Below are positions 6,654 through 14,248 of a stretch of DNA of 64,000 nucleotides, in pieces. The DNA comes from Pararhizobium sp. (GTDB lineage Bacteria; Pseudomonadota; Alphaproteobacteria; Rhizobiales; Rhizobiaceae): NCBI GenBank assembly GCA_030655075.1, contig JAURWE010000051.1, positions 124,001 through 188,000 of the forward strand, given 5' to 3'. A model generated the notes under the pieces. It worked only from the letters and a program-made list of their open reading frames with translations, searched no databases and was not told where the DNA came from. The first letter of the stretch is position 1. Each line of letters begins with the position of its first letter. Position numbers and translations under genes: made by a program.

Positions 6654-8339
6654 TCAGTTGAGCAGGAGCAGCCCCGCGTTCGCACGTTCCTTCAGATGTG
6701 CATCGACCTTCGCCCGGTCTTTGCAGGCGTGATAGCGGCCGGCGCAGAGATCGCGCAGTTCCGCCAGTGAGCGGAACATCGGCGATGTCGGCAGATTTGC
6801 CGCCTCGATGAGGCTGGCCGTCAGAAAGCCGACGTCCATCGGCAGGGCAAGCGGCTTCATGTCGATCGTGCGGCCGAAGCCATGAACGGTGAAATAGGTC
6901 CTGTAGGCGGGAGACTGCAGATCGGCAAAAATGTTGCCGTCCCTGCCTGCCGGCAGAAGGCTCTTGGTCGCTGTCGCCTGATGGTCACCGTATTCCAGAA
7001 CGACCGAGCCTGCAGGACCGGGCACCGCCCGGCGCTCGGCCAGGAATGCCTCGAAATCCTTCTTCGCCATGGCAACGCGGCGCATATATTCGTTGGCCTC
7101 ATTGTCTTGGGCAAAACGCGGCTCCCGGGCCAAGTCCTTGTCCGGAACCAGCGATGTATCGTAGGGGCCGTGCGGGAACATGGTCTGCAAGGCGACGAAG
7201 AGCGGCCGCTTATCGGTCTTGCGGTGTTGACGGATCAGTTTTTCGGCGACGTCGAAATAGAAGCTGTCGCGGACAAAATGATCCTTAGGCGCCATCGATT
7301 TGAAGTCGACGACCTCCTGAAAACCGAGCGACGTCAGGAAGGCACCCTCGTTAACGAAGGAATACTCCATCGGCATGATCACGACGGTCCGGTAGCCGCA
7401 GCGCGCCAACAGTTTCGGGAAGCTCGCCTCGACCCGCTTTTCCATCATCTGCGTGAGATACGGGCTTTGCCAGCCGAAATCCGTGGCGGACAGGCCAGTC
7501 ATGACCGAAAAATTCGTCACCCAGGTGCCGCCGCCGAAGGTCTCGACATACATGGGATGCACCTTGCCGTCATCGGACTGAAAGCTTTTCTGCAGCGACG
7601 CCGGCACGGTGATCTGAGGAAAATTCGCAGGGTCGGTCTGGCTTTCGGACAGGATGGAAAACACGTCCGGCCGTGATGCAACGTCTCCGCACGAAACGTC
7701 GTCGGTCAGACGACCGTCAACCGCTGCGGCGGCAACCGTATCGACCAGCGAGATCTTTCCAAACGGCAGGTTGATGTCGCCGAGCGAGATGAAAAACGAC
7801 ACGGCATTGTATCCGGCCATGTAGTAGACATAGGTCGGCTCACCCCGTTTGACCGGATACACCACGACCACCGCGCCACAGGTCGCAGCGACCAGACCTG
7901 ACCTCAGCCAGAGCGGCAAACGGCGTGGGCGGTCACCCGTAAACAAGGCGGCAAGAAACAGGCCGGTGGCGGCCAGGACAGCGAGGCCAGCCAGCAGGAT
8001 GTGCGGATAGGATCCAGCGAGGAAACTCAACGCCGACGGGTCAAGCCCCGTGAAGGCCAAGTCGAACACATGCAGCGAAAAGCCCTTCAGCTGAAACTTT
8101 TCCTCCGACATCGCCGAAATCGCCAGAACCAGCGTCACGGCAGAATAGGCGGCAAACCACGGCCGGCGGGACAGGAGAAACAGAATGCTGGCCAAGGCGG
8201 CAATGACGGTCATCAGATAAGGCACAAACTTCCAGCGCGTATCGAAATCGTGCAGCGCGTAGAAGGTCGCAGTGAGGACCAGAAGCGCGAACGCTGGATG
8301 AAACAGCACCGCCATCAGCCGTTGGAATATGCGTTTCAT
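6654..8339 (-). CDS. Membrane sulfatase-like phosphotransferase (LtaS/OpgB type)
   Basis: 561 residues from Met at 8339. About five hydrophobic helices occupy residues 12-30, 38-58, 62-78, 112-135 and 148-165, followed by a large periplasmic alkaline-phosphatase-superfamily domain. Likely metal and nucleophile residues are visible: Glu232 in LSESQTD, Thr272 in FGGGTW (nucleophile position in LtaS-like enzymes), His390 in FPHGPY and Asp452-His453 in YGDHQ. Such enzymes transfer phosphoglycerol or phosphoethanolamine head groups to glucans, lipids or polymers at the outer face of the inner membrane. The acceptor here is unknown; periplasmic cyclic glucan substitution is one possibility in rhizobia. 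Monocistronic, convergent with speB. Confidence 0.75.
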   Translation of the reverse strand: MKRIFQRLMAVLFHPAFALLVLTATFYALHDFDTRWKFVPYLMTVIAALASILFLLSRRPWFAAYSAVTLVLAISAMSEEKFQLKGFSLHVFDLAFTGLDPSALSFLAGSYPHILLAGLAVLAATGLFLAALFTGDRPRRLPLWLRSGLVAATCGAVVVVYPVKRGEPTYVYYMAGYNAVSFFISLGDINLPFGKISLVDTVAAAAVDGRLTDDVSCGDVASRPDVFSILSESQTDPANFPQITVPASLQKSFQSDDGKVHPMYVETFGGGTWVTNFSVMTGLSATDFGWQSPYLTQMMEKRVEASFPKLLARCGYRTVVIMPMEYSFVNEGAFLTSLGFQEVVDFKSMAPKDHFVRDSFYFDVAEKLIRQHRKTDKRPLFVALQTMFPHGPYDTSLVPDKDLAREPRFAQDNEANEYMRRVAMAKKDFEAFLAERRAVPGPAGSVVLEYGDHQATATKSLLPAGRDGNIFADLQSPAYRTYFTVHGFGRTIDMKPLALPMDVGFLTASLIEAANLPTSPMFRSLAELRDLCAGRYHACKDRAKVDAHLKERANAGLLLLN

Positions 8340-8604
8340 TCTGCAACTCGTGTTTGTGACAATGAGATGACAGAATCTCACTCAATACACGGGAAAACAA
8401 GCGATGCGGCCATGTATCTCGAATCGCTGTTAATGCGGATGGTTAAGAACACAGGACTCCGATCTGGCGTGCTTGATTGCGATTGTTGCAGACGGCATAT
8501 ATAGGCTGCGTCTCGACGCGGAGCCGCTGTTAAGTTTCTGAATCATCGGCATGCCACACTGATTCCGGACTACGGCGCAACCTATTGCAAAAGCAGGACA
8601 AGTC

Positions 8605-9537
8605 ATGAAACCGAAAATCTTCATCGATGGCGAACACGGCACCACGGGCCTGCAGATCCGCACGCGCATGGCCGACCGTTCCGACGTCGAGCTGCTGTCT
8701 ATTCCGGCGGCCGAGCGGCGCAATCCGCAGATGCGCGAAGATCTTCTGAACGATGCCGACATTGCCATCCTCTGCCTGCCGGATGAGGCGTCGAAAGAAG
8801 CCGTGGCCATGGTTTCCGGCAACAACAAGGTGCGGATCATCGATACGTCAACGGCCTACCGGACAGCCGATGGATGGGCCTATGGCTTTGCCGAGATGGA
8901 CAAGGCGCAGGGCGACAAGATCGCCGCTGCTCGGCACGTGGCCAATCCGGGCTGCTACCCGACCGGCGCCATCGGGCTGGTGCGGCCGCTGCGGCAGGCA
9001 GGTCTTCTGCCGTCCGATTACCCGATTACGGTCAATGCCGTTTCCGGCTACAGCGGCGGCGGCAAGCAGATGATCGCCCAGATGGAAGACGAGTCCCATC
9101 CGGACCATATCGCCTCGCCGAACTTCCTTTATGGCCTGACGCTGAAGCACAAACATGTGCCGGAGATGCAGATCCACGGCCTGCTCGACCGCGCGCCAAT
9201 CTTTGCGCCTTCCGTCGGCCGTTTTGCGCAAGGCATGATCGTGCAGGTGCCGCTTTATCTCGCCGATCTCAACGATGGCGCGACGCTGGAAAGTGTTCAT
9301 GCAGCACTTGCCGACCATTATGCCGGGCAGCAGGTTGTCGAGGTGGTTGCTCTTGAAGACAGCGGCGTGATGGCCCGTGTCGATGCCGTCGAGCTTGCCG
9401 GCAAGGACACGATGAAACTCTTCGTCTTCGGCACCAGCGGCGGCGCGCATGTCAATCTCGTCGCCCTGCTCGACAATCTCGGCAAAGGCGCCTCGGGTGC
9501 TGCCGTGCAGAACATGGATCTGATGCTGCGTGGTTGA
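8605..9537 (+). CDS. argC: N-acetyl-gamma-glutamyl-phosphate reductase (type 2)
   Basis: 310 residues, the length of the short type-2 ArgC group. N-terminal NADP-binding segment KIFIDGEHGTTGLQIR (4-19), catalytic Cys117 in ANPGCYPTG, and the substrate-binding NAVSGYSGGGK. It reduces N-acetylglutamyl phosphate to the semialdehyde, the third step of arginine synthesis. The start ATG at 8605 has an AGGACA ribosome site. The 8340-8604 stretch upstream holds no convincing gene. Its nearness to speB places two arginine/polyamine genes together, although they are separated by an opposite-strand gene. Confidence 0.95.
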   Translation: MKPKIFIDGEHGTTGLQIRTRMADRSDVELLSIPAAERRNPQMREDLLNDADIAILCLPDEASKEAVAMVSGNNKVRIIDTSTAYRTADGWAYGFAEMDKAQGDKIAAARHVANPGCYPTGAIGLVRPLRQAGLLPSDYPITVNAVSGYSGGGKQMIAQMEDESHPDHIASPNFLYGLTLKHKHVPEMQIHGLLDRAPIFAPSVGRFAQGMIVQVPLYLADLNDGATLESVHAALADHYAGQQVVEVVALEDSGVMARVDAVELAGKDTMKLFVFGTSGGAHVNLVALLDNLGKGASGAAVQNMDLMLRG

Positions 9538-9620
9538 AAAGCCCCCGCTTTTGGGCGGCGAGAATGCCTTAGAGGACACAAAGTCTTAAGGTCTATGGGC
9601 GAGGCTGTCATTCCTTCTGG

Positions 9621-10673
9621 ATGCACGTCGGCTGGACTCAAATGCTGTTTGTTGGCGACTCATTTTTCCGATCACAGTCCGATGCCGAGACGTTGAGACG
9701 CCTGACATGCGAACTGGAAATTCAGCGCGCCCTTGTCGAAGAGCAGGCGATTGCGCTGGCCCATAGCCGCAAGATCTACGACCGCTCGTCTGCCGCAGCC
9801 CGGATCGGCGTCTGGGAGTGCAGCCTGCCCGACAACACGCTGACCTGGACCGATATGGTCTATGATATTTTCGAGCTGCCGCGCGGCTCTGTCATCGACC
9901 GCAAACAGACCGTTGCCTTCTATACGGAAGAGTCCGTGCGCGAACTCTGCCTGAAGCGCACAAAGGCGATAGAGGAGTGTGGCGGCTTCAGCATGGACGC
10001 CGAAATCATCACGGCCAAGGGCAACCGGCGCTGGATGCGGATCACCGCGACGGTCGAGAGCGAAGATGGCATTCCGGTTCGCATTTTCGGCATGAAACAG
10101 GACATTACCGACGAAAAGAACATGCAGGACCAGACGCGCTATCTGGCCAATTTCGACATGATGACTGGCCTTGCCAACCGCGCCCAGTTCCAGCAGCATT
10201 TTTCAAAATTCTGCGAGGACGGGCTGGAGCCGGGCATGCATGCGGCACTGATCCTGTTCGACCTCGACGGGTTCAAATCGGTCAACGACACCTATGGCCA
10301 TGCGGCCGGTGACGACTGCCTGAAAGAAGCGGCCAGCCGCCTGAGAAGCACAGGCGATTGCGCAGAACTGATCGCGCGCATCGGCGGTGATGAATTCGCC
10401 ATCCTGTTTCGCACCCATGCCGGGTTCGACATGATCAGCCATCTGACCCGCTCGGCCATCCGCGACCTTCGCCGCCCCATGCACTACAATGATCTGACGC
10501 TGCAGATCGGCGCCTCGGCGGGCATCGCGCTGGCCGACGGCTGCTCCTCGTCGGAGCTCTTCAGGCGCGCCGATGTGGCGCTCTATGCGGCAAAGGCTGC
10601 CGGGCGCAATACGTTCCGGCTGTTCCAGGCGGTCGACGAGAGCACGAGTCTCGCCCCGGTGGCGGCGGCTTAA
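9621..10673 (+). CDS. PAS-GGDEF diguanylate cyclase
   Basis: Up to 350 residues. A PAS domain spans about 55-170 (RIGVWECSLPDNTLTWTD ... FGMKQDITD, the PAC end) and a GGDEF domain about 175-340, with DMMTGLANRAQF, FDLDGFKSVNDTYGH and the active GGDEF signature at 255-259. No RxxD inhibitory site is present five residues before GGDEF, so product inhibition at the I-site is not expected. No transmembrane segment, so cytosolic; the PAS domain presumably senses a small ligand or redox state. The start is uncertain: ATG 9621 and ATG 9642 both lack a good ribosome site. The stop overlaps the stop of convergent ctaA. It lies close to the polysaccharide locus, whose relatives are under c-di-GMP control, but a functional link is only a possibility. 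Confidence 0.85.
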   Translation: MHVGWTQMLFVGDSFFRSQSDAETLRRLTCELEIQRALVEEQAIALAHSRKIYDRSSAAARIGVWECSLPDNTLTWTDMVYDIFELPRGSVIDRKQTVAFYTEESVRELCLKRTKAIEECGGFSMDAEIITAKGNRRWMRITATVESEDGIPVRIFGMKQDITDEKNMQDQTRYLANFDMMTGLANRAQFQQHFSKFCEDGLEPGMHAALILFDLDGFKSVNDTYGHAAGDDCLKEAASRLRSTGDCAELIARIGGDEFAILFRTHAGFDMISHLTRSAIRDLRRPMHYNDLTLQIGASAGIALADGCSSSELFRRADVALYAAKAAGRNTFRLFQAVDESTSLAPVAAA

Positions 10674-11761
10674 GCCCTATCCGGCAGCGGATATGCGCCA
10701 ACGAAGCCGCGCCAATGGGCGATGGCAAAGCCCAGAACAACCAGCGCTCCACCCTGATGCAGCAGGCCCCAGCCGAGCGGCACCTGCATGACCAGCGTCG
10801 CGATGCCGATCAGCGCCTGACAACAGATAAGCGCGAACAACAGCACCGAACGGCGCGCGTGGGTGGTCCCGGGCGCCCGCCGCAGCGAGGCGATCATGTG
10901 CATCAGCGCCAGCGCCAAAAGCACATAGGCGCCGCAGCGGTGCACGAACTGCACCGTCTTCGGGTTTTCGAACAGGTTGATCCAGAACGGCGTCTGGATG
11001 AACAGATCCGACGGAATGACGGCGCCGTCCATCAGCGGCCAGGTGTTGTAAGAATAGCCGGCATCGAGACCGGCGACGAGCGCACCGAGATAGATCTGGA
11101 ACAGCGCCATGATCGCCAGAATCATCGCCATCTTCTGCGAGCGCTCCGTCGGTGGTGCATCGTCGCTGTGCGGCGCCAGTCCGCGCATCACCCACATGCT
11201 GCCGGCAAGAATCAGACAGGCGATGACGAGGTGAGTGGCCAGCCGGTACTGGCTGACATCGACGCGTTCGGTGAGGCCCGACGAGACCATCCACCAGCCG
11301 ATGAAGCCCTGAAAACCGCCGAGCGCCAGAAGACCGACGAGCGGCAGCTTCAGGCGCTTTTCGATTCTCCCCGTCAACCAGAAGAAGGCGAGCGGCAGCG
11401 CGAAGATCAGGCCGATGGTGCGGGCCAGCAACCGGTGCGACCATTCCCACCAGAAGATGCCCTTGAACTCTTCGATGGTCATGCCCTTGTTGACCTGCCG
11501 GTATTCGGGGATCTGCTTGTAGAGCGCCAGCTCCTCTTCCCACTCGGCCGCATTCAGCGGCGGAACAACGCCATGAATGGGCTTCCACTGGGTGATCGAC
11601 AGGCCGGAATCGGTCAGCCGCGTGGCGCCGCCGACCAGCACCAGGGCAAAAAGCGTCAACAGAACGACGCCGAGCCAGATGCGGATCTGGCGGCGATTGC
11701 GGGCGATGCGGTCGGTCTGAGCCAAAACCGTGCTGCCGGTCTGCTGATATGCCGGGGCCAT
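10670..11761 (-). CDS. ctaA: Heme A synthase (COX15/CtaA family)
   Basis: 363 residues from Met at 11761, chosen for the AGGAGA ribosome site. An upstream in-frame extension of 63 residues has no family match. Eight membrane helices are expected. The family stretches are LVGGATRLTDSGLSITQWKP, the conserved EF.GIFWWEWSHRLLAR segment with the heme-ligand histidine, the second half QIYLGALVAGLDAGYSYNTWPLMDG and FVHRCGAYVLL with its histidine, and LLHQGGALVVL. It converts heme O to heme A for aa3-type cytochrome oxidase in the inner membrane. A monocistronic unit here, divergent from the DUF2842 gene. Confidence 0.94.
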   Translation of the reverse strand: MAPAYQQTGSTVLAQTDRIARNRRQIRIWLGVVLLTLFALVLVGGATRLTDSGLSITQWKPIHGVVPPLNAAEWEEELALYKQIPEYRQVNKGMTIEEFKGIFWWEWSHRLLARTIGLIFALPLAFFWLTGRIEKRLKLPLVGLLALGGFQGFIGWWMVSSGLTERVDVSQYRLATHLVIACLILAGSMWVMRGLAPHSDDAPPTERSQKMAMILAIMALFQIYLGALVAGLDAGYSYNTWPLMDGAVIPSDLFIQTPFWINLFENPKTVQFVHRCGAYVLLALALMHMIASLRRAPGTTHARRSVLLFALICCQALIGIATLVMQVPLGWGLLHQGGALVVLGFAIAHWRGFVGAYPLPDRA

Positions 11762-11894
11762 GGTGTCTCCTGCGCTGTTCTGGCCGTTGATTTGCACCAC
11801 AAGGACATGCAAAACAAGGGCAACACCTTTGCGGCATGCCGTCGCGGTCATCGGGCCGCAGGCAGTGTCAGATTTGAAATTGAAAGAACTCCAC

Positions 11895-12107
11895 ATGCCT
11901 CTACGCCTCAGAAAACTGATTGGCACCGTGCTGATCATCCTTCTCGTCATCGTCTATGCCCTGGCGGCGACGACATTCGCCACGCTGCTGCTCGGCACCG
12001 CGCCGTGGTGGGTGCACCTGCTCTATTTCTTCTTTACCGGCCTGTTGTGGATCCTTCCCGCCATGCTGATCATCCGCTGGATGGAGCGGCCGGTTAAATC
12101 GGATTGA
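11895..12107 (+). CDS. DUF2842 small membrane protein
   Basis: 70 residues, MPLRLRKLIGTVLIILLVIVY and then a second helix ending in the family signature WILPAMLIIRWM. This is the pattern of DUF2842, a two-helix protein widespread next to heme and respiratory genes in alphaproteobacteria. Function unknown. An in-frame ATG at 11760 overlaps ctaA upstream and is not believed. The next gene starts 7 bases after its stop, suggesting co-transcription. Confidence 0.8.
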   Translation: MPLRLRKLIGTVLIILLVIVYALAATTFATLLLGTAPWWVHLLYFFFTGLLWILPAMLIIRWMERPVKSD

Positions 12108-12114
12108 TATCCCC

Positions 12115-12852
12115 ATGAAAATTGCAGTGATCGCCGATATCCACGGCAACGATCTGGCGCTTGAGGCGGTGCTTGCCGACATGGCGGCTGAGGGGATTTC
12201 CGAGGCTGTCAATCTCGGCGACCATCTGAGCGGACCGCTCAATGCCGCCCGCACGGCCGATCTGCTGATGGCGCGGGATTTTCCGTCCATTCGCGGCAAT
12301 CACGACCGCTGGCTGATCGAGCGCGACCCCGCAGCCATGGGCAGCTGGGACCGGGCGGCGCATGCGGAACTTCAGCCCGCTCATCTCGAATGGCTGAGAA
12401 CCCTGCCGCCAACGCTGGTCTATCGCGACGAAATCCTGCTCTGCCACGGCACACCCGGCAGCGACACCACCTACTGGCTCGATGATCTGACGCCGAACGG
12501 CACCGTGCATCTGTCATCCCGCTCCCGCATCGAATCCCTTGCCGGAAACGCCACCGCTCCGGTCATCCTCTGCGGCCACACCCACATCGCCCGCGTCGTG
12601 CATCTGGCCGACGGGCGGATGGTGATCAATCCCGGCAGTGTCGGCTGCCCGGGCTATGACGATGACGAACCTGTTTTCCACAAGGTCGAAACCGGATCGC
12701 CCCTCGCCTCCTATGCCATCCTGTCGAAGACGGCTTGGGGTTTCGACGTCACATTCCGCAAGGTCGCCTATGACCATATGGCCATGTCACGTTTGGCAGC
12801 GGCGCGCGGATTTCCGGAATTCGCCAGTGCGCTGGCAACGGGCTGGGTGTAG
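12115..12852 (+). CDS. Metallophosphoesterase (calcineurin-like, YfcE/MJ0936 type)
   Basis: 245 residues with the complete dinuclear-metal set: IADIHGN (Asp8, His10), LGDHLSG (Asp36), RGNHD (Asn62, His63), LLCHGTPG and CGHTHIA. The compact arrangement and GSVG motif (INPGSVGCP) resemble the YfcE-like phosphodiesterases that act on small phosphodiesters or nucleotides; the natural substrate cannot be inferred. It follows the DUF2842 gene by seven bases, probably as an operon. Confidence 0.88.
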   Translation: MKIAVIADIHGNDLALEAVLADMAAEGISEAVNLGDHLSGPLNAARTADLLMARDFPSIRGNHDRWLIERDPAAMGSWDRAAHAELQPAHLEWLRTLPPTLVYRDEILLCHGTPGSDTTYWLDDLTPNGTVHLSSRSRIESLAGNATAPVILCGHTHIARVVHLADGRMVINPGSVGCPGYDDDEPVFHKVETGSPLASYAILSKTAWGFDVTFRKVAYDHMAMSRLAAARGFPEFASALATGWV

Positions 12853-12967
12853 TTATCGCTTATCGTTTCAGTAACCCAAATTGCGGGTTGCCGGTCAAAA
12901 GCAGCCGGATTTAAGCCTTTGTACCGGTGTTGGCGGCAGACTGCGGCACAATCAGCGTTTTCGGGTT

Positions 12968-14242
12968 ATGTCTGCCATGAACGATATGAGCTTCAGGATG
13001 AATGCCGCCCTGCCCGACCCGCAAGATCGGGCCGCAGACGGCGCTGTGGGCCACACCCGGAACACGGCAAGTGACCTCGTCATCACGCTTCACGAGCAGA
13101 TGAGCGATGTCGAGACGGCGTGGCGGACGCTGGAAACTCCTGCGCATGTTTCGCTGCATCAGGGCTTTGACTGGTGCGCCGCCTGGGTGGAAGCCCACGA
13201 CAGCCGCGCCGCCATCCTGCACGGGACAATCGGCGGCAAGCCTGTCTTTGTCCTGCCATTGGAAATCATCAGAAACCGTCTGTTCAGCACGGCACGGTTC
13301 ATCGGCGCGCCGCACAGCAACATCAATACAGGGCTCTTTGCCGGGGATCTCGGCGGTCTGGCGGCGGACACGCTGGCAGGCTACATCGCCCAGACGCTGG
13401 CGGAAAAGCTCTCGCCCCTTGCCGACGCGGTGACGCTGGAAAACATTCCGTTCGACTGGCGCGGGCACCATCACCCGCTCGCCTCCCTTCCCTCGGTACG
13501 CAACCAGAACTCGGCGTTTCAGCTGCTCCTGCACCCGAGCTTCGAAGAGACGATCGCACAGGTCAACGCAAAACGGCGGCGCAAGAAGTTCCGCACCTCG
13601 GAACGACGGCTGGAAGCGTTCGGCGGTTACGAGCACATCATTGCCCAGACCATTGACGAGCGCCGCGACATCCTCGACCTGTTCTTTCGCCAGAAGGCCA
13701 TCCGTTTTCAGACGCTGGGCCTGCCCAATGTCTTCAGGGATGCGGAAACGCAGGCATTCTTCCATGCGCTGACCCGGATCGAGCAGGTCTCTCCAGATGT
13801 GACGCTTCAACTTCATGCCATTCGCCTGAAGGGTGATAGCGATGGGCGGATCGTCGCCATTGCCGGCCTGTCGCGCAAGGGTGATCACGTCATCTGCCAG
13901 TTCGGCTCGATCGACGAGGATTTTGCCGGCGATGCCAGCCCGGGCGAGCTGCTGTTCAACCTGATGATCCGCACATGCTGCGAGAGCGGCGCTGCCCTGT
14001 TCGATTTCGGCATCGGCGACCAGCTCTACAAGCGCTCCTGGTGCAATGTCGAAACCGTGCAGAGCGACATCACCCTGCCTCTGACGGGCCGCGGCAGGCT
14101 GGCGGTGCTGGTCCACAAGAGCATCGTCAGACTGAAGAGCAGGATCAAGAAAAATCCGGCTGTCTACGCCCTGTTGCAGCGCGCGCGGCGGGTGCGCGAC
14201 GACAAGCCTGTGGCTGCGCCAGAGGTCTCAAGCGACGACTGA
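12968..14242 (+). CDS. GNAT/FemAB-like acetyltransferase of polysaccharide locus (CelD/BioF2 type)
   Basis: 424 residues from Met at 12968. Residues about 40-180 form the N-terminal half (HVSLHQGFDWCAAWVEAH, FVLPLEII), and residues about 210-360 the acyltransferase half with KRRRKKFRTSERRLE, IDERRDILDLFF and GDASPGELLFNLMIRTC...LFDFGIGDQLYKRSW. The last motif (F-D-F-G-G/I-D-Y/LK.W) marks the CelD/BcsL-like group found in exopolysaccharide and cellulose clusters. Probable cytosolic modification (acylation) of a sugar precursor. It ends six bases before the convergent Wzc-like gene. Other starts (12881, 12977) are possible. Confidence 0.75.
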   Translation: MSAMNDMSFRMNAALPDPQDRAADGAVGHTRNTASDLVITLHEQMSDVETAWRTLETPAHVSLHQGFDWCAAWVEAHDSRAAILHGTIGGKPVFVLPLEIIRNRLFSTARFIGAPHSNINTGLFAGDLGGLAADTLAGYIAQTLAEKLSPLADAVTLENIPFDWRGHHHPLASLPSVRNQNSAFQLLLHPSFEETIAQVNAKRRRKKFRTSERRLEAFGGYEHIIAQTIDERRDILDLFFRQKAIRFQTLGLPNVFRDAETQAFFHALTRIEQVSPDVTLQLHAIRLKGDSDGRIVAIAGLSRKGDHVICQFGSIDEDFAGDASPGELLFNLMIRTCCESGAALFDFGIGDQLYKRSWCNVETVQSDITLPLTGRGRLAVLVHKSIVRLKSRIKKNPAVYALLQRARRVRDDKPVAAPEVSSDD

Positions 14243-14248
14243 GACTGC

